Part shown: one piece after another, positions 1 through 7,623 of the stretch
How positions within the stretch are numbered: the first letter of the stretch is position 1
Layout of the letters: each line of letters starts with the position of its first letter
From: DATBFU01 sp035498405
Lineage (GTDB): Bacteria > Acidobacteriota > Thermoanaerobaculia > UBA5066 > Gp7-AA6
Direction: 5' to 3'
Length of the DNA stretch: 63,394 nucleotides
Assembly (NCBI GenBank): GCA_035498405.1
Contig: DATKAE010000043.1
Coordinates: 1 to 63,394 of the forward strand
Notes under the pieces: generated by a model
The model's input: only the letters and a program-made list of their open reading frames with translations
Told to the model about the DNA's origin: nothing
Databases searched by the model: none
Translations under genes and position numbers: made by a program

Positions 1-486
1 GCACTTCTTGCAGCGGCGGTTCTTCTCGTCGGCGAAGAACCGGTCGAAAATGGGGGGGAAGTCCTTTTCGACGTTCTTGAGAGTGAAGAACTCCTCGTAC
101 AGCAGAGAATTGCAGTTGTCGCAATACCACTGGAGCCCGTCCTTCTCGTGTGGAAGGCGCTTTCGTTCGATGACGAGACCCACGGAATTCGGCATGCGCT
201 GGGGCGAATGGGGGATGCGCCCCGGAAGGAGAAAGATCTCACCGGCGCGGATCGGGACGTCCACGACCTTCCCGCCCTGCATCGTCTTCAGGACCATCTC
301 GCCTTCGAGCTGATAGAAGAACTCGGGTCCTTCGTCGATGTGGTAGTCCGTGCGTTTGTTCGGCCCGCCGACGACCATGACGATGAAGTCGTCTTCTTCG
401 AAGACCTTCTTGTTGCCCACGGGCGGCTTGAGCAGGCTCCGGTGCTCGTCGATCCACCGCTGGAAATTCAGCGCCTTCGATTCCAT
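1..486 (-). CDS. nbaC: 3-hydroxyanthranilate 3,4-dioxygenase (partial, runs off left edge)
   Basis: Cupin-fold, non-haem iron enzyme that opens the ring of 3-hydroxyanthranilate to 2-amino-3-carboxymuconate semialdehyde in tryptophan/kynurenine catabolism. The first 162 residues are visible. They start at an ATG (MESKALNFQRW) and hold the signature GGPNKRTDYH at about residues 40-49. The likely iron ligands His49, Glu55 and His93 match the spacing known for the Cupriavidus enzyme. A C-terminal rubredoxin-like pair, CDNC at 122-125 and CKKC at 159-162, binds a second iron in the bacterial family. Bacterial members are about 175 residues, so only the extreme C-terminus is missing. The start codon overlaps, on the opposite strand, the first possible ATG of the RidA gene. 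Family assignment is firm; the pathway role is supported by the neighbouring genes. Confidence 0.93.
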   Translation of the reverse strand, partial: MESKALNFQRWIDEHRSLLKPPVGNKKVFEEDDFIVMVVGGPNKRTDYHIDEGPEFFYQLEGEMVLKTMQGGKVVDVPIRAGEIFLLPGRIPHSPQRMPNSVGLVIERKRLPHEKDGLQWYCDNCNSLLYEEFFTLKNVEKDFPPIFDRFFADEKNRRCKKC

Positions 487-913
487 GGCATTCGTCGCGG
501 GTAGTATATGCGCCGTGAATCCGGACTCGAGGAACCCGACGGTCGTTTCCTCCCGCGCGCCTCGGCCCCTCGGCCCCTATCCGCATGCTCGCCGGCTCGG
601 GAAGCTGCTCTTCCTGTCCGGGATCGGCCCGCGGCATCGGGAGACCGAGCAGATTCCCGAAGGCATCGAGGCTCAGACGCGCGCGTGCATCGAGAACGTG
701 AAGGCGATTCTCGAGGACGCCGGGAGCTCGCTCGAGAAGGTGATCGACGTGACGGTCTTTCTGACGAACATCGACCGCGACTTCGCCGCGTTCAATCGGG
801 TTTACGCGGAGTACTTCGAGACGCTCCAAAGCCGGCCGACGAGAACGACCGTCGGCGTCGTCGCGCTCCCGGTTCCGATCTCGGTCGAGCTGAAGATCAT
901 CGCCGAGAGTTGA
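485..913 (+). CDS. nbaF: RidA/YjgF-family protein, probable 2-aminomuconate deaminase
   Basis: RidA-family trimeric deaminase fold. The C-terminal signature is present: an Arg followed by TTVGVVALP and then VELKIIA (the substrate carboxylate-binding Arg of the family is the R in RTTVG). Next to 3-hydroxyanthranilate dioxygenase, tryptophan dioxygenase and an aminomuconate-semialdehyde dehydrogenase, the likely role is hydrolytic deamination of 2-aminomuconate (NbaF/AmnD), not general imine detoxification; that is inference from context. The start is uncertain. The ATG at 485 shares its bases with the divergent dioxygenase start, while a GTG at 515 would remove ten unconserved residues and leave a 28-bp gap. 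The 3' end overlaps the convergent kynA gene by 17 bp. Confidence 0.82.
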   Translation: MAFVAGSICAVNPDSRNPTVVSSRAPRPLGPYPHARRLGKLLFLSGIGPRHRETEQIPEGIEAQTRACIENVKAILEDAGSSLEKVIDVTVFLTNIDRDFAAFNRVYAEYFETLQSRPTRTTVGVVALPVPISVELKIIAES

Positions 914-2003
914 ACTCGAACCCCATCCGGCTTCTCACCTCGGGAGGAAGCGCGGGAAGCTTCGACCGGGGAATGAAGAAGCTCGAGAGCGCCGAGAGGT
1001 CCGCGAAGACCCTGTGACGCTCGGCCGCACGGTCGAGATACTCGTGACCCGACGTGCCGCCAGTGCCGATCCGGGTGCCGATCATCCTCATCGCCATCTG
1101 GGCGTGCCGCTGGCGCCAGGTCGTGAAATTCCGTTCGATGTCCGCCAGGAGCGCCAGTAGCCGGAAGGGCAAGTGCAGAATCGGCTCGTCCCGATAGAGA
1201 TTGATGAGGAGCGCCGCCTGGAGCGCGCGGCGGGACAGGTGACGTCCCGACGAAGCGACGTGTATGGGTTCGTCGGCCCCCTGTTGGAACAGGTCCGCGA
1301 ACCGGCCTGCCGTCGTCTCGACTCCCGCGAGCTGCATGGCCTTCTCGTCTTTCGTCAGAGTCGGGTTGCTTCGGATCGAGGCGCGATCGGCAGCGAGCAT
1401 GGCCTCGACGGCCCGCCGGTACTCCCGCCAGAAGTCGAAATCGCCGAAGTGGAGGAAGGGCGTTCGCTCGAGCCAGACCTCGATCAAATCGAAGAGAGAA
1501 GGCTCCTTCTCCGAGGCCTCGACACGCGCGGCATCTTCTTCGGTCAAGCGTGAAGTGTAGGGAGCGCCGTGGAGCTGAAGGCGGTCCTGCCGCCGCATTC
1601 CCAGCTTGTTCTCGATCAGGCGAAATTGAACGCTCTGAAGGCCCGAGGCCGGAATCAGGTCGTCCCGGAAATCGAGGAAGTCGAGAGGGGTCATGGTTTC
1701 CAGAACGTCGACCTGTTGAACCAGGACGCGCTGGATCTCGACGATTCGCCCGCAGTGCAGGACCGCGCGCCCGACCTCCTCCTCCGGGATAGGGGAGCTC
1801 CGAAAGGCCGCGAGCACCGCGTCGAGCTCCCACAGGATCTGTTTGAACCACAGCTCGTAGGCCTGGTGAACGATGATGAAGAGCATCTCGTCGTGGGCGG
1901 GCCGGCCATGCCGGGCGCTCTCCATCTGCTGGCATCCGAGCAGCCGATCGAGCTGGATGTAGTCCGCGTAGTAGAGAGGACCGCGGGGCTTTTCTTCTTT
2001 CAT
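897..2003 (-). CDS. kynA: tryptophan 2,3-dioxygenase
   Basis: Haem dioxygenase that converts L-tryptophan to N-formylkynurenine, the first step of the kynurenine pathway. The 368-residue protein carries the TDO signature HQAYELWFKQIL near residue 46 (active-site His region) and, near residue 300, RQRH followed by a Gly-Thr-rich IGTGGTSG loop; the His is the proximal haem ligand and the loop contacts the substrate amino group. Many bacterial TDOs are about 280-300 residues, so this is a long version closer in size to animal TDO. I chose the ATG at 2003; an in-frame TTG at 2036 would add eleven residues with no clear ribosome-binding site. It faces the RidA gene and overlaps its end. Confidence 0.95.
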   Translation of the reverse strand: MKEEKPRGPLYYADYIQLDRLLGCQQMESARHGRPAHDEMLFIIVHQAYELWFKQILWELDAVLAAFRSSPIPEEEVGRAVLHCGRIVEIQRVLVQQVDVLETMTPLDFLDFRDDLIPASGLQSVQFRLIENKLGMRRQDRLQLHGAPYTSRLTEEDAARVEASEKEPSLFDLIEVWLERTPFLHFGDFDFWREYRRAVEAMLAADRASIRSNPTLTKDEKAMQLAGVETTAGRFADLFQQGADEPIHVASSGRHLSRRALQAALLINLYRDEPILHLPFRLLALLADIERNFTTWRQRHAQMAMRMIGTRIGTGGTSGHEYLDRAAERHRVFADLSALSSFFIPRSKLPALPPEVRSRMGFEFNSRR

Positions 2004-2380
2004 CTGAGCGTGCTTCGTACCACAGGCCCGGAGCAATACAAACCGTCGAACGCGGTCATCGTCTCGAGACTCGGGAGCTGTCCAGCCGTCGGGTCACTGC
2101 CTGGGAGCCGCCACGCCTGGTCATCGACGAGCGAAGCGAAGCAATCTGATCCCGAAGCCGATTCCGTTTGCGTCGTGTACCTGTTCTCATGGAGTGCCAG
2201 TCCGACTCGAGCCACATCGCTGATCGCCGTGGCGCTTCTCGCGAGCTTTTCTACCGCCACGCCACGCGGCCCGGACTGATCCTCTCGTTGCCCATGCGCG
2301 ATGAATGAGGCGAACGCGAGCGCTCCGGTTGGCGGCACGTATTCCTGACGCCGGCTCCTGGCGGAGCCTGAGTGGTCTTA
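2004..2380. other. intergenic stretch, no gene seen
   Basis: About 380 bp between the divergently transcribed kynA and DUF2975 genes. A 112-residue reading frame on the minus strand has no family resemblance and no ribosome-binding site, so I do not call it. The kynA promoter must lie here, but I could not identify convincing -35/-10 boxes. Confidence 0.5.
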
Positions 2381-2458
2381 TTTATCGACTTCCGATACTA
2401 TACTTGATGATATTCGATAAATGATATATTTATATTCGATAAAGAAGGGGTATCGAAT
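2381..2458 (+). promoter_or_regulatory. AT-rich promoter with four copies of an ATTCGATAAA-type operator
   Basis: An AT-rich island in GC-rich DNA directly upstream of the DUF2975/XRE operon. The 12-mer ATATTCGATAAA occurs perfectly at 2410-2421 and 2432-2443, start to start 22 bp (about two helical turns). Inverted half-copies flank the pair: TTTATCGA at 2381-2388 and TATCGAAT at 2451-2458. A plausible promoter is TTGATG (2404-2409) with TATATT or TATTTA about 16 bp downstream, so one operator falls between the boxes and another over the start region. The Shine-Dalgarno sequence AAGAAGGGG lies between the last two half-sites. Autorepression by the downstream XRE protein is the simplest reading. 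Confidence 0.65.
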
Positions 2459-2459
2459 C

Positions 2460-2984
2460 ATGTCAAAGCCAGCCTCTTCCGCCGCCCTTCCGATCGCGCA
2501 TGCCGCGCTGCGGATTCTCATCGTCCTGAACTGGCTTGGGGGAGCCGCGATCCTGGCTCTGCTGGTCGTCATGCCCAACGAGCGATGGATCATGACCGCG
2601 TTCAAGCTTTCTCCTTCGCCTGAAGCGGAGCGGCTCGTCATGGGCCTGCGCGCGATCGCGGCGCTCGGCCTCGTCGCGACCCCGCTGAACTACGTCGTCC
2701 TCAAACGGCTGCTCGCGATCGTCGAGACGGTTCGCGCGGGCGACCCGTTCGTCGCCGCGAACGCGCTCCGTTTGCAGACGATCGCCTGGACGCTGCTCGC
2801 GCTGCAGCTCTTGAGCCTCGTCATCGGTGCAATCGCCAAGGCTGTTTCGACGCCGGCGCATCCGCTCCATCTCCAAGCGGGCTTCTCGATCAGCGGCTGG
2901 CTCGCCGTGCTCCTCACGTTCCTGCTGGCCCGCGTGTTCGCCGAAGGCACGCTCATGCGCGAGGACCTCGAAGGGACGGTCTGA
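2460..2984 (+). CDS. DUF2975 membrane protein
   Basis: A 174-residue integral membrane protein with four predicted hydrophobic segments. The family pattern GDPFVAANALRLQTIAW sits mid-protein and the end is ARVFAEGTLMREDLEGTV, typical of DUF2975 (Bacillus YoaS-like). The family is widely found as the partner of a small XRE regulator; its biochemical role is unknown. The ATG at 2460 is chosen because AAGAAGGGG lies nine bases upstream; an earlier in-frame ATG at 2421 lies inside the operator array. The stop is one base before the regulator's ATG, so the pair is surely co-transcribed and probably translationally coupled. Confidence 0.88.
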   Translation: MSKPASSAALPIAHAALRILIVLNWLGGAAILALLVVMPNERWIMTAFKLSPSPEAERLVMGLRAIAALGLVATPLNYVVLKRLLAIVETVRAGDPFVAANALRLQTIAWTLLALQLLSLVIGAIAKAVSTPAHPLHLQAGFSISGWLAVLLTFLLARVFAEGTLMREDLEGTV

Positions 2985-2985
2985 C

Positions 2986-3243
2986 ATGGCGATCGCCGTC
3001 AAGCTCGACGACCTCCTCCACGATCGGAGGATGACGCTGACCGAGCTGGCCGATCGGGTCGAAATGACGCTGGCCAACCTCTCGATCTTGAAGACCGGCA
3101 AGGCGCGCGCGATCCGCTTCTCGACGCTCGAGGCGATCTGCGGCGCGCTCTCGTGCCAGCCTGGCGACCTTCTCCGGTTCGAGCCGGAGCAAGCAGAACG
3201 CGAGCCACCGGAAGCGGGAACCAAACGGAGTGCAAGCCGATGA
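2986..3243 (+). CDS. XRE-family helix-turn-helix regulator (YozG-like)
   Basis: A small DNA-binding protein (85 residues). The helix-turn-helix covers roughly residues 10-65: MTLTELADRVEMTLANLSILKTGKARAIRF followed by TLEAICGALSCQPGDLL (shown here in two pieces of one domain), the typical form of the Cro/C1-type regulators paired with DUF2975 proteins. The C-terminal 20 residues are charged and probably disordered. It begins one base after the DUF2975 stop. The array of four half-sites upstream of the operon is the obvious target. By analogy with YozG/YoaS it probably controls its own membrane partner; the signal is unknown. Confidence 0.88.
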   Translation: MAIAVKLDDLLHDRRMTLTELADRVEMTLANLSILKTGKARAIRFSTLEAICGALSCQPGDLLRFEPEQAEREPPEAGTKRSASR

Positions 3244-3268
3244 ACGAGGCCAGCAAGGGAGGTCATCG

Positions 3269-3655
3269 ATGAAGCAGACGGTCACGCTCACCATCACGTC
3301 TCTGCTCACCATGCTCTTTGCGTCCTTTCACGTCACGGACGACATCGTCCGCGGATTCGAACCGGCAAGGCTTTCGAACCTCACGATGGTGCTCATCCTG
3401 GTCGTCTGGCTGTACGCGACGCTGGTTCTCGTCGAACGGCGATCGGGGTATGTCATCCTCCTCCTCGGATCGCTCCTCGGCGCGGCCGTCCCGGTCCTCC
3501 ACTTCAAGGGCAAGCGCATCGCCGAGATTGCCGGGTCCAGTGGAGGCTTCTTCTTCATCTGGACACTTCTCGCGCTGGGCGTGACCGCACTTTTCTCCCT
3601 CATCCTCTCGGTGCAGGGACTGTGGAACCTGCGGCGGGGTCAGGCCAGGACTTAG
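3269..3655 (+). CDS. small four-helix membrane protein, unknown function
   Basis: The 128-residue product starts MKQTVTLTITSLLTMLF with AAGGGAGG ending seven bases upstream. Four hydrophobic segments are visible at roughly residues 5-22, 38-58, 65-80 and 98-120, separated by short charged loops (DDIVRGFEPAR, VERRSG, HFKGKRIAE). I do not recognise a named family. It follows the XRE gene by 25 bp on the same strand and is followed four bases later by another membrane protein, so it is probably part of the same operon. Confidence 0.75.
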   Translation: MKQTVTLTITSLLTMLFASFHVTDDIVRGFEPARLSNLTMVLILVVWLYATLVLVERRSGYVILLLGSLLGAAVPVLHFKGKRIAEIAGSSGGFFFIWTLLALGVTALFSLILSVQGLWNLRRGQART

Positions 3656-3659
3656 CGGA

Positions 3660-4343
3660 ATGAACCCGGTCTTACCGATCCACGTTGCCGCAGGCGGGCT
3701 CGCTCTCGTTCTCGGCGCCGTGGCACTCCTGGCGAAGAAGGGCGGGACCATCCACCGCCGCAGCGGGCTGCTGTTCGTCTGCGCCATGCTCGTCATGGGC
3801 GTTAGCGCCTCCATGCTGGGGAACGTAGGCGGCGGCTTGACGGCGGTCTACTTTGTGGCCACCGCGCTGACGACCGTCCGCCCGGTGTCGCCATGGACTC
3901 GCCGTATCAATGTTGCCGCGCTGACGGTTGCGGTCGGACTCGCGCTCATCGACATTGCCGGCGGCGTAAAGGCCCTCGACAGCCCTCGGGGTCTCCTCAA
4001 GGGCGTACCGTTCGCGATGTTCTTCTTCCTCGCCACCGTCATGATCCTGGCGGCGGCCGGGGACGTGCGCATCATGCGATTCGGCGCGCCTCGCGGCCGG
4101 CCGCGCCTGGCCCGCCATCTGTGGCGGATGTGCTTCGCGCTGTTCATCGCGGCCGGATCGTTCTTCTCTGTCCGTGAGCGCGTGGCGAAAATCCTTCCCG
4201 CGCCATTCACGACGGCGCCCATGCGCGCCTTGCCGATTCTGCTGCTGTTCGCCGCGATGTTCTCTTGGCTGTGGAGGGTCCGCGCCCGCCGTCCCTTGCC
4301 GGTGCTCGTCCGACACGATGTCGGCGGTCATCCCAAGGGATAG
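3660..4343 (+). CDS. multi-pass membrane protein, DUF2306-like
   Basis: The 227-residue product has about seven hydrophobic segments and an N-terminal IHVAAGGLALVLGAVALL followed by KGGTIHRRSG. The GxxHRRxG-type pattern is typical of DUF2306 and related haem- or quinone-like membrane proteins, in which the His lies at the membrane face. The start ATG is four bases after the preceding stop. The downstream dehydrogenase gene begins 11 bp after its end, so transcription may continue into it. Function is not established. Confidence 0.75.
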   Translation: MNPVLPIHVAAGGLALVLGAVALLAKKGGTIHRRSGLLFVCAMLVMGVSASMLGNVGGGLTAVYFVATALTTVRPVSPWTRRINVAALTVAVGLALIDIAGGVKALDSPRGLLKGVPFAMFFFLATVMILAAAGDVRIMRFGAPRGRPRLARHLWRMCFALFIAAGSFFSVRERVAKILPAPFTTAPMRALPILLLFAAMFSWLWRVRARRPLPVLVRHDVGGHPKG

Positions 4344-4354
4344 GATTCCGGGCG

Positions 4355-5800
4355 GTGAACCGCATCCTCAATTTCATCGATGGCCAGTTCCGGCCGCCCT
4401 GCTCGGGACGATACCTTCCGAACGTCAACCCGGCGACGGGACAGGTCATCGCCGAAACCGCAGAAAGCGGCCCCGACGACGTCGATGCCGCCGTCGTCGC
4501 CGCGTCCCGCGCGTTCAAGTCGTGGCGAGAGACACCCGCCGAAGAACGATCCCGGCTCTTGATCCGGGTTGCCGAGCTCATCGAGGAGAACTTCGACGAG
4601 CTGGCGCGGCTCGAATCGGAAGACAGCGGGAAGCCGATCGCGCTCGCGCGCCGGATCGACGTGCCCCGAGCCATCCGGAACTTTCGCTTCTTTGCGACGG
4701 CGATCCTGCACACCGAGACCTCCTGCCATCTCACGGACGATCGGGCGCTCAACTACACCATCCGGTCGCCCTTGGGCGTCGCCGGCCTCATCTCACCCTG
4801 GAACCTGCCGCTGTACCTTCTGACCTGGAAGATCGCTCCGGCCATCGCCGCGGGGAATTGTTGTGTGGCGAAGCCTTCGGAGCTCACACCCCTGACCGCC
4901 GACAGGCTTGCCGCACTGACCGTGGAGGCGGGGATTCCGCCCGGCGTCGTCAACATCGTGCACGGGCCCGGAGGGAGCGCCGGCCGCGCCTTGACGTCGC
5001 ATCCGAACGTCCCGCTCATTTCGTTCACCGGGGGAACGAAGACGGGGGCGGACGTGATGGCCCGCGCGGGACCGCTTTTCAAGAAGGTGTCCCTGGAGCT
5101 CGGAGGGAAGAACCCGAACATCGTGTTCGCGGACGCCGACCTCGAACAGGCCGTCGCCACGTCGATTCAGTCGAGCTTCGCCAATCAGGGGGAGATCTGC
5201 CTCTGCGGATCGCGTTTGTTCGTCGAGAAGACGATCTACGAAGAGTTCCTCGACCGCTTTCTGGAGGCAACGACGAAGCTCCGGATCGGAGATCCGCAGG
5301 ACGCTTCGACCGACGTGGGCGCGCTCGTGAGCGAGCCGCACCTTCGCAAAGTCGTAGGCTACGTCGGGCTCGCGAAAGAGGAAGGAGGCGACATCCTTCT
5401 CGGCGGAAAACGTCCCGAGAATCTCCCGGAGCGCGTCCAGGATGGTTACTTTCTCGAGCCGACGGTGATCGCCGGCCTCGACTGCCAGAAGCGCGTCATG
5501 CAGGAGGAGATCTTCGGGCCCGTCGTCACCGTGACACCCTTCGATTCTCCCGAGGAGGCGATCGCCTACGCCAACGGCACGCGCTATGGACTTTCGGCGA
5601 GCGTCTGGACCCGGGACCTCCAGAAGGCCCATCGGGTCGCCGCGGCAATCGAGAGCGGAACGGTGTGGGTCAACACGTGGCTGCTGCGGGATCTTCGCGT
5701 TCCCTTCGGCGGAATGAAGGAAAGCGGCCTCGGGCGCGAGGGCGGGTTCGAATCGCTCGATTTCTTCACCGAAGCGAAGAACGTCTGCGTCAAGTTGTGA
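4355..5800 (+). CDS. nbaE: 2-aminomuconate 6-semialdehyde dehydrogenase
   Basis: NAD-dependent aldehyde dehydrogenase of 481 residues that oxidises 2-aminomuconate semialdehyde to 2-aminomuconate in 3-hydroxyanthranilate catabolism. Catalytic residues are visible: Asn150 in SPWN, Glu248 in LELGGKNPN and the nucleophile Cys282 in FANQGEICLCGSRLFV. That active-site segment is nearly the one I remember for animal ALDH8A1/AMSDH, which is why I assign this substrate over general ALDH. I chose the GTG at 4355 because the conserved N-terminus (NRILNFIDGQF) begins there; the 5' extension overlaps the preceding gene. Its product feeds the RidA-type deaminase encoded about 3.4 kb away. The ACMS decarboxylase needed between the two dioxygenase steps is not in the window. 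Confidence 0.9.
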   Translation: MNRILNFIDGQFRPPCSGRYLPNVNPATGQVIAETAESGPDDVDAAVVAASRAFKSWRETPAEERSRLLIRVAELIEENFDELARLESEDSGKPIALARRIDVPRAIRNFRFFATAILHTETSCHLTDDRALNYTIRSPLGVAGLISPWNLPLYLLTWKIAPAIAAGNCCVAKPSELTPLTADRLAALTVEAGIPPGVVNIVHGPGGSAGRALTSHPNVPLISFTGGTKTGADVMARAGPLFKKVSLELGGKNPNIVFADADLEQAVATSIQSSFANQGEICLCGSRLFVEKTIYEEFLDRFLEATTKLRIGDPQDASTDVGALVSEPHLRKVVGYVGLAKEEGGDILLGGKRPENLPERVQDGYFLEPTVIAGLDCQKRVMQEEIFGPVVTVTPFDSPEEAIAYANGTRYGLSASVWTRDLQKAHRVAAAIESGTVWVNTWLLRDLRVPFGGMKESGLGREGGFESLDFFTEAKNVCVKL

Positions 5801-5918
5801 GAATCGAACACTCCGAGAAGTGCTCGCCGGGTTATTGAGCGTCCGCAGAGTGTGACGAGGCGTAGGGAAGTGGACGCGAGTTCGATAACCCGCGGGCATC
5901 GCCGCCCGTAAGCTCTCT

Positions 5919-5948
5919 CGTCGGTCACTCGTTCTGTTCCGACCGACG
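5919..5948 (+). promoter_or_regulatory. 8-bp inverted repeat next to ribosome-binding site
   Basis: CGTCGGTC at 5919-5926 and GACCGACG at 5941-5948 form a perfect 8-bp inverted repeat with a 14-base loop. It ends immediately before the AGGAGAG Shine-Dalgarno of the secreted protein gene that starts at 5963. It could be a dimeric repressor site or a leader hairpin. There is no U-tract, so it is not a terminator. Confidence 0.35.
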
Positions 5949-5962
5949 CAGGAGAGTGCGTC

Positions 5963-6505
5963 ATGAGGACGATCCGCTTCGTCAGATTCCTGTCAGCCTG
6001 TTGCTTGCTCGCCGGCGCTCCATTGCTCGGCCAGCAGCAGGCAAAGACGGCCGCCGCCGACGGCCGTTACCCCTGTCGGGCCGTGCACACCTTCGACTTC
6101 TGGGTCGGCGACTTCGACGCGACGCCGTGGAACGGACCGGCGGCGCCGGTCAAAGGACACCTGCACAACACGCGCGAGTACGAGGGCTGCGTGATCGTCG
6201 AGCGGTGGGAGGGCGCGAACTCCCAGGGCATGAGCATGTCCTTCTACGACGTCAACCGGCAAGCGTGGCGGATGGTGTGGAACGGCGACGACAACCGGTC
6301 GAACGACTTCGAGGGCTCGTACCGGAACGGCGCGATGCGGTTCGAGGGCTGGGTCCTCGACCCTAGCGGGAAGCGGCTGCTCGCGTCGAATGTCCTGGAG
6401 AATGTATCGCCGGACACGATCCGGCACATCTATTCGACGTCCGCCGACGGCGGGAAGACCTGGGTGATCAAGAGCGACGGGCGATTCGTCCGGCGGAAGG
6501 AATAG
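5963..6505 (+). CDS. secreted protein, DUF1579-like lipocalin-type fold
   Basis: The 180-residue product has a Sec signal peptide (charged start MRTIRFVR, hydrophobic core, cleavage near LLGQQQA). The mature part opens with CRAVHTFDFWVGDFDATPW; the FDFWVGxFD pattern is common to DUF1579 and related small beta-barrel exported proteins. Later blocks such as WRMVWNGDDNRSNDFEGSY and YSTSADGGKTW look like successive strands. Two Cys (in PCRAV and EGCVIV) might form a disulphide. A good ribosome-binding site (CAGGAGAG) precedes the ATG. Function unknown; it stands alone. Confidence 0.8.
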   Translation: MRTIRFVRFLSACCLLAGAPLLGQQQAKTAAADGRYPCRAVHTFDFWVGDFDATPWNGPAAPVKGHLHNTREYEGCVIVERWEGANSQGMSMSFYDVNRQAWRMVWNGDDNRSNDFEGSYRNGAMRFEGWVLDPSGKRLLASNVLENVSPDTIRHIYSTSADGGKTWVIKSDGRFVRRKE

Positions 6506-6806
6506 CGGCGTTCACGGTCGCCTCAAGCGCCGCCTGGCGCCGGACAGGGGCCGGGTTTGGTTTCCTGACTTCGAAGGCGGAGGACCGGGTCCGTCCGGAA
6601 CTGATTCTCTGATTCTCGTGTAGTCGCGGACGACCTCCCCGTCATCAGGAGGCCCTTCCCTCGGAGTCACGCCTGCGCCCGCTCCGCGGTCTTCGCTTCG
6701 TGGGCCAGCGAGGCTTGATCTGTCCCCTGTTGATCTCGGCCACACGTGGCGCCGGGCGTCCAGGGCGTCGCTGTGGGCCGACAGCGCGACGGTAGAGGGG
6801 GCCGGT
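6506..6806. other. intergenic stretch, nothing identified
   Basis: About 300 bp between the ends of two convergent genes. A 77-residue minus-strand frame is Pro/Arg-rich and has no family resemblance. No clear hairpin plus U-tract is visible. Confidence 0.5.
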
Positions 6807-7514
6807 CTAGGAAGCCCGCGCGGCGATCGGTTGCGGCCTGGCCCCCCAGATCAGGAGCCAGAAGATGATCGGCAATTCCGCCAGATTAAGAATCCTCGTC
6901 ACCTGGCCGACCGCGTGCGAGTACTGGGGGAAGACCAGGTCGGCAATCGAGCTGGCGATGTACCCGCAACCCGCGATCATCAGAAGGACGCCGAGGATGC
7001 GCGGGATGAATCCCGATCGGATGACGCAGGTCCCGAACGGAAACAGCCAGAGGCCCCAGAAGACCTGTGCGACGAGGAACCCCTGGCCGTGCAGACTGAG
7101 AAACAGGTACGCCAGGGCGTCGCGCTGATGCGCGTCGAGAGCCGACAGGAAATCGACCCCGCCCGCGGCGCCGACGAGTTTCAGCGCGGCGACTTCGTTG
7201 ACGATGCCGAGAAACGAGATCGGGGTCGAAAGCAGGATCAGGACCACCATCCACAGAGCGGGTCCTGCGCTCACCGGCTTGAACAGGCGATAGAGGACCA
7301 ACGCGACGAAGATGAAGAGGGTAAAGCTGAGCACCTCGGCCCCGATGCCCATTCGGAGGAGGGTTCCCGAGGCCCGAATCCGATCGGCCGTCGCCGCCGC
7401 GTCTCCCCTCACGACGAGCTTCTCGGGGACGTAAAGGAGCGCGAACACGCCGGGGATGCTGCTTGCGAGGTAGAGGAGCCCGGCGAGCCGAGCGGTCTTC
7501 TTGGTGGAGTCCAT
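6807..7514 (-). CDS. DUF4386 family membrane protein
   Basis: The 235-residue membrane protein begins MDSTKKTARLAGLLYLASSIPG, the typical DUF4386 start, and has six or seven hydrophobic segments. The conserved segments FLVAQVFWGLWLFPFG and RILGVLLMIAGCGYI near the C-terminus match family spacing. Function is unknown. In-frame alternatives exist upstream (an ATG at 7529 and beyond); I chose the start that matches the family. A second full-length relative lies at 23422 and an N-terminal fragment at 18513. It is divergent from the cytochrome gene. Confidence 0.85.
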   Translation of the reverse strand: MDSTKKTARLAGLLYLASSIPGVFALLYVPEKLVVRGDAAATADRIRASGTLLRMGIGAEVLSFTLFIFVALVLYRLFKPVSAGPALWMVVLILLSTPISFLGIVNEVAALKLVGAAGGVDFLSALDAHQRDALAYLFLSLHGQGFLVAQVFWGLWLFPFGTCVIRSGFIPRILGVLLMIAGCGYIASSIADLVFPQYSHAVGQVTRILNLAELPIIFWLLIWGARPQPIAARAS

Positions 7515-7623
7515 CTCCTCATCTCTCATACGTAGCGGCTGGCATCTTGTTCCTGCAGGCCAGCGCGGCGCGCGGCGCTGACGCCCTCCTTGCGGCGCCT
7601 GCGATTGCCAGTAAGATTCCGTC

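Noticed and set aside
2000..2338. 112-codon minus-strand frame in the kynA-DUF2975 gap
   Set aside because: No ribosome-binding site, no resemblance to any family, and it overlaps the kynA start.
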